Assembly (NCBI RefSeq): GCF_017183135.1 | Contig: NZ_JADDXW010000014.1 | Coordinates: 1 to 64,000 of the forward strand | From: Aurantimonas marina | GTDB lineage: Bacteria; Pseudomonadota; Alphaproteobacteria; Rhizobiales; Rhizobiaceae | Length of the DNA: 64,000 nt | Direction: 5' to 3' | In this document: positions 17,451 to 26,937 of the stretch, in pieces | Layout of the letters: every line of letters begins with the position of its first letter | Numbering within the stretch: position 1 is the first letter of the stretch | The notes under the pieces: model-generated | Database searches by the model: none | Told to the model about the DNA's origin: nothing | Seen by the model: only the letters and a program-made list of their open reading frames with translations | Translations under genes and position numbers: made by a program

Positions 17451-20111
17451 ATGGAAGCATCAGGGAGACGGACCATCGTCGCCCACGGGCGGCTAGCGAT
17501 GCGCGAGCACCGACTCGCCGCCGCGCGGGAACGCCAGCACGGCCTTCAGATCATGTCGTTCGAACGATTGGCGGTTCGCCTCGCCGGCGGGTTCGCCAGG
17601 CCGATTGACGATGAGAGTTTGCGCGCCGCGATCCAAACGGTCTTGCCCTCCACTCCGCTCGGCGAATTGGAAAGCATCAAACTGCTTCCCGGGATGGTCG
17701 ATGCGTCGGCCGACACCCTTCGCAAGGTGTGGCGGGCGGGAATCGACCTGTCGGCGCGCGCGGGGGACCATCCCCGCCTCGACTCCATCGCGCGGCTTGA
17801 AACCGCGGTGCTGGCGCAACTGCCGCCAGGGATGATGCGCCCGGCCGATCTCGTCGCTGCGGCCAGCCTGCGCCTTGGTCATGCCAAGGCGGTGCTCGGT
17901 CCGGTCGAGATCGTCGGCATCACCGAGCTTTCGCCCTGCTGGCGTCCACTCCTTCAGGCGCTGACCACCCATATCGCGGTGACGTGGACGGCGGGTCCGC
18001 GTTCCACACCCGCTTGGCTCGATGCAACGGGCGTGGCCGTCAACCGGACGGGTCCCCAAACGCCCGCCATCAGCGCCGTCAGCGCGGCCACGGCATACCA
18101 TGAGGCCATTGAAGCCATCCGCTGGGCCCGCAGCCTGTTGGCCTCCGGCGAGGCCCAGCCGGCGGACATCGCCATCGCAGGCGCGTCGACGGCCGAATAT
18201 GATGACCACTTCCTCTCACTTCGCGCCGACGCCAATCTCGATCTGCACTTCGTTCACGGGATCAAGGTTACGACAACCCGCGAGGGCCAAGCCGCCGCCG
18301 CGCTCGCCGATATCCTCATCCGAGGCCTGTCGCAGACGCGCATGCGCCGCCTGGCTGCGCTTTGCGGATCGGAAACAGGCCCGTTCCAGACCTTGCCTCC
18401 GGGTTGGATGCGCGTCCTTCCGTCGGACGCACCGCTGGCCTCTGCCGCTGCCTGGACGCGCTTGCTCAATCGCTTGACGGCGGCTGACTGGCCTGACGCG
18501 CAGGATCACACCGCGACACTGCGCGGCATCGTAGCGCTCCTCGCCAAGGGCCACACCGCCGCCGAGGAAATCGGCGCCGCGCTTCTCAACGGTCGAGCGC
18601 TGGCGATCTGGCGCAAGGCGCTTTTGGCCGGTCCCTCCGGATCGCTCGATGCGACACTCGAAATCTTAAAACAGGATGACGGCCTCGAGGGCTGTGTCTC
18701 CGTCGCCTGGATGCCGGCCAGCGCGTTGGCTGCGTCGCCGCGCCGGCTCGTTCGGCTCGTCGGTCTCAACTCCGCACGTTGGCCGCGCGGCATTTCGGAA
18801 GATCGCCTGATCTCCGACCACATCATTCCGACCGTCGAGCTTGATCCGCTCCCGGTCGGCGCGGCCGACCGGCGGGATTTCGAAACCATTCTCGCGACGA
18901 CCGAGCGCCAGATCATTCTGTCGCGGTCTCGCCGCGACAGCGAAGGCAGACTTCTCGGGCGCAGTGCTCTGCTCGGCGATCACGCCGGCGAGATCTATAT
19001 CCGCCGCAACGCGGTCCCACTCCACGCTTTCAGCGAAAGCGACCGGCTGATGGCGCGTCCGCAAGAGTTTGCGCATGAACCGCAGGCGATCAGCGCGACG
19101 GCCTGCTGGCGCAACTGGCACCGCAAGGAAATCACGCCGCACGATGGTCTAGTTCGGGCGGACCATCCTCTCCTGCTGGCCATCCTGGCCCGAACTCAGT
19201 CGGCCAGTTCGCTCAAGCTCCTTCTGCGAAGCCCTCTCGGCTTCCTCTGGAAATACGGGGTGCACTTGCGGATGCCCGAGAGCGGGACCGATCCCCTGGT
19301 TCTCGATGCGCTCGGCATGGGGGACCTCGTCCACATGACGCTCGACCTCGCGCTTCAAAAGTTGGAAGCGGCAGGAGGCCTCGCCAAGGCCGACGAAAAC
19401 CAGATCGCAGCGGCGGTGCAGAACGCTGCCGTCGAGGTTTCGGGCGTCTGGGAAAGCGAACGCGCCGTCCCGCCCGCTGTCATCTGGCGCCGGACTTTGG
19501 ATGAAGCGCGCCTGCTCACCAGCCGCGCGCTTACCTATGGTGATGAGCGTCTGCCGGACGCCCGGTCCTATGGCGAAGTGGGGTTTGGCGGAGCTAGCGC
19601 CAAATCGACTGCCGAGAGCCCGTGGGATCCGTCAACGATCGTCGAAATCCCCGACGCCGGGTTTCGAATTGCCGGCTACATTGATCGTCTCGACATCTCA
19701 GGCGATGGCAAGCGCGTCCTGGTCCGTGATTACAAGACCGGCAGGCCACCCAAGGACAACATCGGCCTGGACGGTGGCCGGGAATTGCAGCGCTGCCTCT
19801 ACGCCTTTGCCGTGAAGGCGTTGCTGGGCGCGGATGTCTCGATCAGCGCGTCGCTGCTCTATCCGCGCGACCAAATCGACCTGCAACTCGACGATCCCGA
19901 AACCACGCTGGTCGAGATCACCGGATATCTGCAGGCGGCGCGCATCAATCTGACGGCCGGCAACGCCCTCATCGGACCGGATACGGGCGGGACCTATGAC
20001 GACCTGGCCTTTGCGCTGCCGGCGAACGCGGGCGCCACCTATTGCAAGCGCAAGCTCTCGGCCGCGACCGAACTGTTTGGCGATGCTGCACAAGTCTGGG
20101 AGGCGCAGTAA
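17451..20111 (+). CDS. AddB-like PD-(D/E)XK nuclease protein
   Basis: An 886-residue protein. ATG 17451 is chosen because a weak GGGAAA site precedes it and the domain begins there (RTIVAHGRLAMREHRL); in-frame starts further upstream exist. The bulk resembles an inactivated SF1 helicase scaffold like AddB, without a clear Walker A. The C-terminal nuclease domain has VRDYKTGRPP (~759-768), the Asp and Lys of a RecB-type PD-(D/E)XK site. I do not see the four-cysteine Fe-S cluster of Bacillus AddB. The stop overlaps the start of the AddA-like gene (TAATG), so the two form an AddAB-like helicase-nuclease inside a defence operon rather than the housekeeping copy; that placement is inferred from context. 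Confidence 0.78.
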   Translation: MEASGRRTIVAHGRLAMREHRLAAARERQHGLQIMSFERLAVRLAGGFARPIDDESLRAAIQTVLPSTPLGELESIKLLPGMVDASADTLRKVWRAGIDLSARAGDHPRLDSIARLETAVLAQLPPGMMRPADLVAAASLRLGHAKAVLGPVEIVGITELSPCWRPLLQALTTHIAVTWTAGPRSTPAWLDATGVAVNRTGPQTPAISAVSAATAYHEAIEAIRWARSLLASGEAQPADIAIAGASTAEYDDHFLSLRADANLDLHFVHGIKVTTTREGQAAAALADILIRGLSQTRMRRLAALCGSETGPFQTLPPGWMRVLPSDAPLASAAAWTRLLNRLTAADWPDAQDHTATLRGIVALLAKGHTAAEEIGAALLNGRALAIWRKALLAGPSGSLDATLEILKQDDGLEGCVSVAWMPASALAASPRRLVRLVGLNSARWPRGISEDRLISDHIIPTVELDPLPVGAADRRDFETILATTERQIILSRSRRDSEGRLLGRSALLGDHAGEIYIRRNAVPLHAFSESDRLMARPQEFAHEPQAISATACWRNWHRKEITPHDGLVRADHPLLLAILARTQSASSLKLLLRSPLGFLWKYGVHLRMPESGTDPLVLDALGMGDLVHMTLDLALQKLEAAGGLAKADENQIAAAVQNAAVEVSGVWESERAVPPAVIWRRTLDEARLLTSRALTYGDERLPDARSYGEVGFGGASAKSTAESPWDPSTIVEIPDAGFRIAGYIDRLDISGDGKRVLVRDYKTGRPPKDNIGLDGGRELQRCLYAFAVKALLGADVSISASLLYPRDQIDLQLDDPETTLVEITGYLQAARINLTAGNALIGPDTGGTYDDLAFALPANAGATYCKRKLSAATELFGDAAQVWEAQ

Positions 20112-23100
20112 TGACCGCTGTAACGAAAGACCTTCGCGATGACGCGGCCCGCCGCAACGCGATCAGCGTGCATGATCGCTCGATCCTGGTCGAGGCTGGC
20201 GCCGGGTCCGGCAAGACGGCTGTCATGGCCGGTCGCATCGCGGTCATGCTGGCCGAAGGCATCGCGCCCAAATCCATCGCGGCGGTGACGTTCACGGAAC
20301 TGGCGGCCAGCGAGCTTCTGATCCGGGTGCGCGACTTCGTCAACGACCTCTCCGCCGGACAAATTCCGCCCGAACTGCGGATCGCCTTGCTCGGCGGTCT
20401 GTCGGACACCCAGAATGCCCAACTCGCGGCAGCGAACGTCGCGATCGACGAGATCACCTGCTCGACCATCCACGGCTTCTGCCAGCGTCTGATCAAGCCC
20501 TATCCGGTCGAGGCTGATATCGATCCGGGCGCCAGTGTGATGGATCGCAACCAGGCTGACGTCGCCTTTATCGAGATCGTCGAGGCCTGGCTGCGTGAGC
20601 AACTTTCAGGTGGCGAAGGCGGCATCATCGCTGAAATGGTGCTTCAGAATCCCGGTGAAACCGTCGGGCTGATCCACAAGATCGTCGCGAACCTGCGCCG
20701 ACGTCGAACGGTGTCCGCCCCGGCGGTCACTCCGCTGACGCCGCACCTTCAAACCTTCCTCACTGCAGCGGACTCCTTCGCTGAGTTCATCCGCACCGCG
20801 CCCGCAGTCGAGGAAGAAACAGCGATGATCGCCGAGCGGTTTGCCGAAATGGCGCAGGCCCTTGATGACGCTTCCGTTGCCGAAACGCCGGCTGGGCTGG
20901 TCCGCCTGCTGGTATCGCAGCCGCACCGCGATCTTTGCACCAAGAGCGGAGCCTTCTCCGCGTTCAAGAAGAAGGGCAAATGGGTCGACGCGGCCAAGCG
21001 CGAGGGCTTGGCCAAGGCTGATGGCGAGCGCCTCAACACGGCAGCCGAAGGGCACTATGCGGCGTGCCGCGAGGCATGGCAGACGATGCTCCAGAATGTC
21101 GCCAGCCGCGTGCTAGCCGATCTGATCGCCCAGGTTCAACCGGTTCTGCACCGCTTCCGCGACCACAAGCGTTCAGCGGCTCTGCTCGATTTCGACGACT
21201 TGATCTTCGCGGCGCGCGGCTTGCTGCGCGATCATGATGATGTTCGCCGGTCGCTGGCGGCGCGTTTCGCCCATGTCCTTGTCGATGAGTTTCAAGACAC
21301 CGACCCGCTACAGACCGAGATCTTCTGGCGTCTCTGCGGCGAACCGCCCGCAGACGGTTCGACCACCGACTGGTCGGCTTTTCAAATCCGTCCCGGCGCA
21401 CTGTTCCTGGTCGGCGATCCCAAGCAGGCGATCTATCGTTTCCGTGGCGCTGATGTCAGCGCCTATGTGCGGGCACGTGATGCGTTTCTCGCCCAGAATC
21501 CGGACCGTGTCCTGTCGATCTCGACCAACTTTCGCTCCTGCGCCCCCATTCTCACTTATGTGAACGAGCGCTTCGAGACGTTGCTATCGAGCGAGGGACA
21601 GCCGGGCTTCACCGCGCTCGACCCGTTCCACGCTGATCGCGGAGAAGCGCCGTGTGTCGCAGCCCTGGACGTCGCGGTCGCCGACGAAAACGGTAAGGCC
21701 ACGGCCGAACAGCAGCGTGACGCCGAAGCCGAAGCGGTCGCCGAGATGTGCGCCCGCCTGATCGGCAGCGAGATGATCCTCGATCGCCGGAGCGGCGCCA
21801 GCCGGGTCTGCCGGCCGGGCGACATCGCCTTGCTCGCCCCTACCGGCAGCGATCTGTGGCGCTATGAAGAGGCGCTCGAACGGCACGGCATTCCGGTCGC
21901 GACCCAGGCAGGCAAAGGACTGTTTCGCCGCCAGGAAATCCAGGACCTGATCGCGCTGACCCGCGTCCTCGCCGACCGGCGCGACACCCTCGCCCTAGGC
22001 GCGCTGCTGCGCGGCCCGCTCGTCGGCCTGACCGAGGAAGAGCTTCTTGACATCATCTGGGCGCTGCCGCGCTCCGAGGACTATCCGGACGCGCTGCCCC
22101 GGCTCGATCTCGGGGTCGATGCCAGCGGCATCGAGCACGCGCTTGCCCGGACGTCCATCGAGAAGCTGCAAGCGCTCTACCGTCGGACCAACAGCACAAC
22201 GCCGCACGACCTCCTGTCGCAAGCGATCGACGTGATGCGGGTACGCCCGATCCTGCTCGAACGGCACCGCGGACAAGCGGAACGCGCACTCGCCAATGTC
22301 GATCTCTATCTGAGCCTGACGTCCGCCTTTGCGGTTCGGGGCCTTCGCGCCTTTGCCGAGACCATGACGGCAGCCTGGACCGACGAATCGCGTGCAGTCG
22401 AGGGACGACCCGACGCTCAGGAGGAAGCCATCGCCCTCTACACCATGCACGCCGCCAAGGGCCTGGAATGGCCGATCGTGGTGCCCGTCAATACAATGAC
22501 GGGGATCATGGCGCCGGAAAGCGCCGTGACCGATCGCGACAGCGACATCTTCTATTGCCCGGTCTTTGGCGTCCGGCCGGTCGGGTATGACGACGCCCGC
22601 GACGCGGAAAAAGCCGAGCTCGACCGCGAGCGCATCCGGCTCTGGTATGTCGCCGCCACACGGGCGCGCGAGTTGCTTGTCCTGCCTCGGCTTGACGCCG
22701 CACCGTCGAAATCGGCCTGGATCTCCCTCCTCGATCTGTCGCTCGGCGAGCTTCCGGCGCTCGATCTGTCCCATCTCTCGCCGGACGTGGGAGTAGCACC
22801 GGCCGGCCAGAGCAACCCGCAGACGCGGGAGATTTTTTCGGCGGAAGCTGCTGCCATCGCAGACCGTCATCGTCGCCTGACCTGGCTAGCGCCAAGCCGC
22901 GACGAAACCAGCGCCGGGCCTGTTGTGACCCCCGAAGCGGCAGAAATCTGGGCAGCAAGCGACCCAGGTCAGCCTCATGGCGAAGCCGCCCTCGCTAGCA
23001 TCCAGGGCGGACGCGAACGTGGTCTCATCCTGCACAAGATTCTCGAGGAGGTTCTGACCGGCGAAACGCCCGACGATGTGGCGTCTCTGACCGAACGCGC

Positions 23101-23515
23101 GCAGGTGCTCATTGCCGCGATCGACAAGCCGGTGGTTGATGATCCCGCCCAAGGGCTTTCGCCGGCCGAGCTCGCGGGCTGTGTGGCGCGCACCCTCGCG
23201 TTGCCCGAAATCGCCGAGCTTCGGCCGACCCTTGCGCCGGAGTTTCCGGTCTATGCCTCGGCGTTTGTCGACGACCTTGAACAGGCAACCGCAGGCATCG
23301 CGGACGCCATCAGCTTTGGGCCTGATGGAAAACCGCAGGTCGTCATCGACTGGAAGAGCGATGTTCAACCAAGCCCAGAGATCATCGAGCACTACCGCGC
23401 CCAGGTCCGGAATTATCTGGTTATGACCGGGACCGAACGGGGGCTGATCGTCCTCGTGACGTCGGGCGAAATCCTCACGGTTATGCCTTCGCCAGTCGCC
23501 GCGGTCGCGGCGTAG
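20111..23515 (+). CDS. AddA-like UvrD helicase with C-terminal nuclease
   Basis: An 1134-residue protein starting at ATG 20111, overlapping the previous stop. SF1A helicase motifs: EAGAGSGKTA (29-37), FDDLIF, LVDEFQDTDPLQ, GDPKQAIYRFRG, FRS, and MHAAKGLEWPIV with WYVAATRARE. The C-terminus has a RecB/AddA nuclease motif VIDWKSD (~1079), where Asp and Lys are catalytic. Such proteins unwind and degrade double-strand ends. Together with the AddB-like partner it would process linear phage DNA. The next gene starts 23 bases later. The assignment to defence rather than general repair rests on location. Confidence 0.83.
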   Translation: MTAVTKDLRDDAARRNAISVHDRSILVEAGAGSGKTAVMAGRIAVMLAEGIAPKSIAAVTFTELAASELLIRVRDFVNDLSAGQIPPELRIALLGGLSDTQNAQLAAANVAIDEITCSTIHGFCQRLIKPYPVEADIDPGASVMDRNQADVAFIEIVEAWLREQLSGGEGGIIAEMVLQNPGETVGLIHKIVANLRRRRTVSAPAVTPLTPHLQTFLTAADSFAEFIRTAPAVEEETAMIAERFAEMAQALDDASVAETPAGLVRLLVSQPHRDLCTKSGAFSAFKKKGKWVDAAKREGLAKADGERLNTAAEGHYAACREAWQTMLQNVASRVLADLIAQVQPVLHRFRDHKRSAALLDFDDLIFAARGLLRDHDDVRRSLAARFAHVLVDEFQDTDPLQTEIFWRLCGEPPADGSTTDWSAFQIRPGALFLVGDPKQAIYRFRGADVSAYVRARDAFLAQNPDRVLSISTNFRSCAPILTYVNERFETLLSSEGQPGFTALDPFHADRGEAPCVAALDVAVADENGKATAEQQRDAEAEAVAEMCARLIGSEMILDRRSGASRVCRPGDIALLAPTGSDLWRYEEALERHGIPVATQAGKGLFRRQEIQDLIALTRVLADRRDTLALGALLRGPLVGLTEEELLDIIWALPRSEDYPDALPRLDLGVDASGIEHALARTSIEKLQALYRRTNSTTPHDLLSQAIDVMRVRPILLERHRGQAERALANVDLYLSLTSAFAVRGLRAFAETMTAAWTDESRAVEGRPDAQEEAIALYTMHAAKGLEWPIVVPVNTMTGIMAPESAVTDRDSDIFYCPVFGVRPVGYDDARDAEKAELDRERIRLWYVAATRARELLVLPRLDAAPSKSAWISLLDLSLGELPALDLSHLSPDVGVAPAGQSNPQTREIFSAEAAAIADRHRRLTWLAPSRDETSAGPVVTPEAAEIWAASDPGQPHGEAALASIQGGRERGLILHKILEEVLTGETPDDVASLTERAQVLIAAIDKPVVDDPAQGLSPAELAGCVARTLALPEIAELRPTLAPEFPVYASAFVDDLEQATAGIADAISFGPDGKPQVVIDWKSDVQPSPEIIEHYRAQVRNYLVMTGTERGLIVLVTSGEILTVMPSPVAAVAA

Positions 23516-23538
23516 GCGGCAGGCGCTGGGGAGGATCG

Positions 23539-26500
23539 ATGCACGCACGAACAGACGCCACCGCTCCCGGGCAGGACGACCTCTTCACCGAGGAGGTATC
23601 GCTGCCCCTCCCGGCGCGAATGGCCGTCGAGGGCAAAGTCTTGGGCAGCACAACGCGCCAGCAGGCGGTGCCATCGACAGAAGCCATTTGCCGGCTCAAG
23701 CCTTTCACGGTTCGGCGTGTCGGAGGATTTGAGACGACGCTGTCAAACGGCCAGACCCTCATCATACTCAGCGGAAAGACGGCGACTAAGCTGGATGCTG
23801 ACCTCATCCTGCTCGTACCCGAGGCTCAGCACCCGAAGGAGATCAAGGAAGCGCTGGAGCGTGGAGAAGGGCGTTGGCTCCGTCCCACACCCCTCAATCC
23901 CGCTCTGGTCAGCGTTCCAGATATGACGGCCCGGCTTGCGGCCGTTACCGTGTCCTGGGATGACGCCTTCCATCTGCGCGAAGGCCGGGCGGCCGTGGAC
24001 GGCAAGCCAGCCGTTCCCGGATTGAGACGACCCCAGATTGGCGCGCTCCACGCGGCCCTCGCGCACGCGACACGTTCGACCGAGGCCGCGACTATCGTCA
24101 TGCCGACCGGCACGGGCAAGACAGAGACCATGCTGGCTCTGAACGCTCGCCAGCAATTTGACCGGTTGCTGGTCGTGGTTCCAACCGACGCCCTTCGCGA
24201 ACAGATCGCCGGGAAATTCGAGACCTTTGGCGTCCTCAAGAGCCAGGCGTGCCTCGACGCATCAGCCGACTATCCCGTGGTGACCCGTCTTGCGCACATC
24301 CCCTCGTCTGTTGCGGAGGTCGATCAGAGCTTCGACACGGCCAACGTCATCGTCACCACCATGCACATCGCCGGGCGGGCAGACCCCCAGGTTCAAGAAC
24401 AGATGGCGGCGCGAGCCGCAGCGCTGTTCATCGATGAGGCCCACCATATCGGCGCCCGGACATGGTCGGAATTTCGCGGTCTCTTCGTCGACCGCAAACC
24501 GCCGATCCCGATCGTCCAGTTCACCGCCACCCCGTTTCGCGAGGACGGGCGGCGCGTGGACGGTGAGTTCATCTATACCTACCCCCTGAAGAAGGCGCAG
24601 GAAGAAGGCTATTTCAAACCCATCCGGTTCGAGGCCGTCTTCGGACTTGATCGTCCTGACGCCGACTTGGCGATTGCCGAAAAGCTTGGCGAAGTCCTTA
24701 CCGAGGATCTCGCGGCTGGCCTCAACCACCTCGCCATGGCGCGTTGCAGTACGATCGAACGCGCAAAGCACTTGCACCGCCTCTACACCGAGACCTATCC
24801 GGTACATCGCCCCGTCATCGTCCACAGCCAGCAGCCGCTGCGCGAGAGACGCGAAAATCTTGCGGCGCTTCGACGGTTCGAGAGCCGGATCATCGTCTGT
24901 GTCGACATGCTGGGTGAAGGATTCGATCTTCCTGAGCTGAAAATCGCGGCTCTGCACGACCACCACAAAAGCATCGCGGTCACGATCCAGTTTGTTGGCC
25001 GCTTCACTCGCCAAGACCCGACCTTGGGTGATGCGACCGTCATCGCAAACACCGGCATCGACGACATCGATCGATCGCTGGCGAAGCTCTATGCCGAAGA
25101 CGCTGATTGGAACGCGCTGGTTGAGGCGCTGAGTTCGGCCAAGATCGAGCGCCAGGTCCGGCGTGCCGAGATGTTCAAAGGCTTCACCGGCGATCTTGAC
25201 GACATCCCGTTGCAAACCCTCGAGCCGAAGATGAACGCGGTCGTGTACCGGACTTCGTGCGAGAGCTGGGATCCCTTCCAAGCCGAAGATCTATACGACC
25301 CCGGCTTCTACCTCGGCATGAAAATCAATCCGCACCAGCGCGTGGCGATCTTCGTCACCCGGGCGGAGGAACAGGCCCGCTGGACGACGGCGCAGCACGC
25401 CATCAACGTGACGTGGGACCTGCATATGCTGCATTGGGACCAGGCAAGCGGCCTGCTCTATATCAGCAGTTCGGCCAAAGGACCGTTCGACCGGCTGGCC
25501 AAGGCCGTTTGCGGCGAGACGGCCCGCCGCGTAGAGGGCGAAGATGTCTTCCGCAGCCTGCATGGCTTCAAACGCCTGATCCTGCGCAACCTCGGCCTCA
25601 CTCACCATCAGGGCCGCGGCGTTCGCTATTCCATGTATATGGGTGTCGATGTGGCCGACGGGCTGGATAGCGCCAAATCCCAATCACGGATCAAGAACAA
25701 CGTCTCCGCCACCGGGTTTCTCGACGGCTCGCCGGCTTCGCGAGGCTGCTCGGCCAAAGGCAAGTTCTGGTCGATCTCCAAAGTGCGTGATCTCACCGAC
25801 TGGGTCGACTGGTGTCAGGATGTCGGCCGCGCCGTGAATGATCCCAGCATCACCACCGACGGTGTGTTCAAGAGCGCTATGCGACCGCGCCAGATCAGTG
25901 ATCGCCCGGCGGTCCCGCCCGTGGCGATTCATTGGCCGGAATCGCTTCTGATGCAGATCGAAGACCGCATCGAAATTACCTTCGGCGACAAACCAGTCCT
26001 GTTCACCGAATGCGACATCGAACTGCTCGACAATGCGCGAACCGGGCCGCTGCGCTTTGCCGTGCGAAGCGACGACCAGTCCGCCGAGTTCGAGATCGTC
26101 TTTGCCGATGGCGGAGCGCGCTACCCCCAGCGCAACGGCCCCAAGGCGACGATCAAGGTCGGCAGCAAGATCCAGACGCTTTCGGAGTCCTTCGCCGATG
26201 ATGCGCCGCAGATCGACTTCGGTGACGGCTCCCTGCTGATCTACAGCCACCTCTACGCCCTGCCTGAAGGCGAAATGGTTCAACCCTATCCGCACGAGAA
26301 GATCGAGGTGGGGGACTGGTCGAAAACCAACATCCGCGCCGAAGCGCAGGGTGTCGAGAAGCGGGTCGATTCGGTCCAGCGGCTGGTCATCGAAACCTTG
26401 TTGGCCGACACCGAGCCCTATGACATCATCTTTGACGACGACGGCAAAGGTGAAATCGCCGATGTGGTCGCATTGCGCATCACCGACAGCGTCGTGTCGG

Positions 26501-26880
26501 TGACCTTGTTTCATTGCAAATATTCGAGCACCGCAACGCCCGGCGCTCGGCTCAACGACCTCTACGAGGTGTGCGGGCAAGCTCAGAAATCGGCCAGGTG
26601 GCGTGATCGGCCCAACCGGATGCTCCAGCACATGCTGAAGCGCGAACAGATGCGGCGCGACAGGGGGCTCAGCTCGCGGATCGAGCGGGGTTCGGCGGCC
26701 ATGATCAAGAAGCTGAAAGCCGGCTGGCAGGACCATCGCTTCGAATACGACGTTCGCATTGTGCAGCCTGGTCTTTCCCGCCAAGCCATAGGCGAGGAGG
26801 GTCTGCATCTGCTTGCCGGCGTCGAGACATATCTGCTGGAAACCCGCGCCATGCGCCTGCGGATCATCGGTAGCGACTGA
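23539..26880 (+). CDS. SF2 DEAD/DEAH helicase fused to restriction-type nuclease domain
   Basis: A 1113-residue protein. Residues ~170-530 are an SF2 helicase: MPTGTGKTETM (~188-197), LFIDEAHH (~297-304), FTATPF and QFVGRFTRQD. The C-terminal half includes a beta-strand pattern IIFDDDGKGEIADVV followed by VTLFHCKYSS (~967-993); the D-E/D-x-K spacing resembles a PD-(D/E)XK endonuclease core. The N-terminal ~120 residues are unrecognised. Type III-like helicase-nucleases of this build cut translocated DNA. It lies between the AddAB-like pair and the DUF6361/PLD/SNF2 trio and is probably in the same transcript. I cannot name the family. Confidence 0.75.
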   Translation: MHARTDATAPGQDDLFTEEVSLPLPARMAVEGKVLGSTTRQQAVPSTEAICRLKPFTVRRVGGFETTLSNGQTLIILSGKTATKLDADLILLVPEAQHPKEIKEALERGEGRWLRPTPLNPALVSVPDMTARLAAVTVSWDDAFHLREGRAAVDGKPAVPGLRRPQIGALHAALAHATRSTEAATIVMPTGTGKTETMLALNARQQFDRLLVVVPTDALREQIAGKFETFGVLKSQACLDASADYPVVTRLAHIPSSVAEVDQSFDTANVIVTTMHIAGRADPQVQEQMAARAAALFIDEAHHIGARTWSEFRGLFVDRKPPIPIVQFTATPFREDGRRVDGEFIYTYPLKKAQEEGYFKPIRFEAVFGLDRPDADLAIAEKLGEVLTEDLAAGLNHLAMARCSTIERAKHLHRLYTETYPVHRPVIVHSQQPLRERRENLAALRRFESRIIVCVDMLGEGFDLPELKIAALHDHHKSIAVTIQFVGRFTRQDPTLGDATVIANTGIDDIDRSLAKLYAEDADWNALVEALSSAKIERQVRRAEMFKGFTGDLDDIPLQTLEPKMNAVVYRTSCESWDPFQAEDLYDPGFYLGMKINPHQRVAIFVTRAEEQARWTTAQHAINVTWDLHMLHWDQASGLLYISSSAKGPFDRLAKAVCGETARRVEGEDVFRSLHGFKRLILRNLGLTHHQGRGVRYSMYMGVDVADGLDSAKSQSRIKNNVSATGFLDGSPASRGCSAKGKFWSISKVRDLTDWVDWCQDVGRAVNDPSITTDGVFKSAMRPRQISDRPAVPPVAIHWPESLLMQIEDRIEITFGDKPVLFTECDIELLDNARTGPLRFAVRSDDQSAEFEIVFADGGARYPQRNGPKATIKVGSKIQTLSESFADDAPQIDFGDGSLLIYSHLYALPEGEMVQPYPHEKIEVGDWSKTNIRAEAQGVEKRVDSVQRLVIETLLADTEPYDIIFDDDGKGEIADVVALRITDSVVSVTLFHCKYSSTATPGARLNDLYEVCGQAQKSARWRDRPNRMLQHMLKREQMRRDRGLSSRIERGSAAMIKKLKAGWQDHRFEYDVRIVQPGLSRQAIGEEGLHLLAGVETYLLETRAMRLRIIGSD

Positions 26881-26937
26881 TGCCCACGTTCGTTCAACAC
26901 CGGCGCTGGTCGCCCGAAGACAGAATTGCGGGGGCCA

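Noticed and set aside
20111-23515. Housekeeping AddAB recombination genes
   Set aside because: The pair lies inside a defence operon on a mobile element and the AddB-like partner lacks the cysteine cluster; I treat it as a defence version, though this is not proven.
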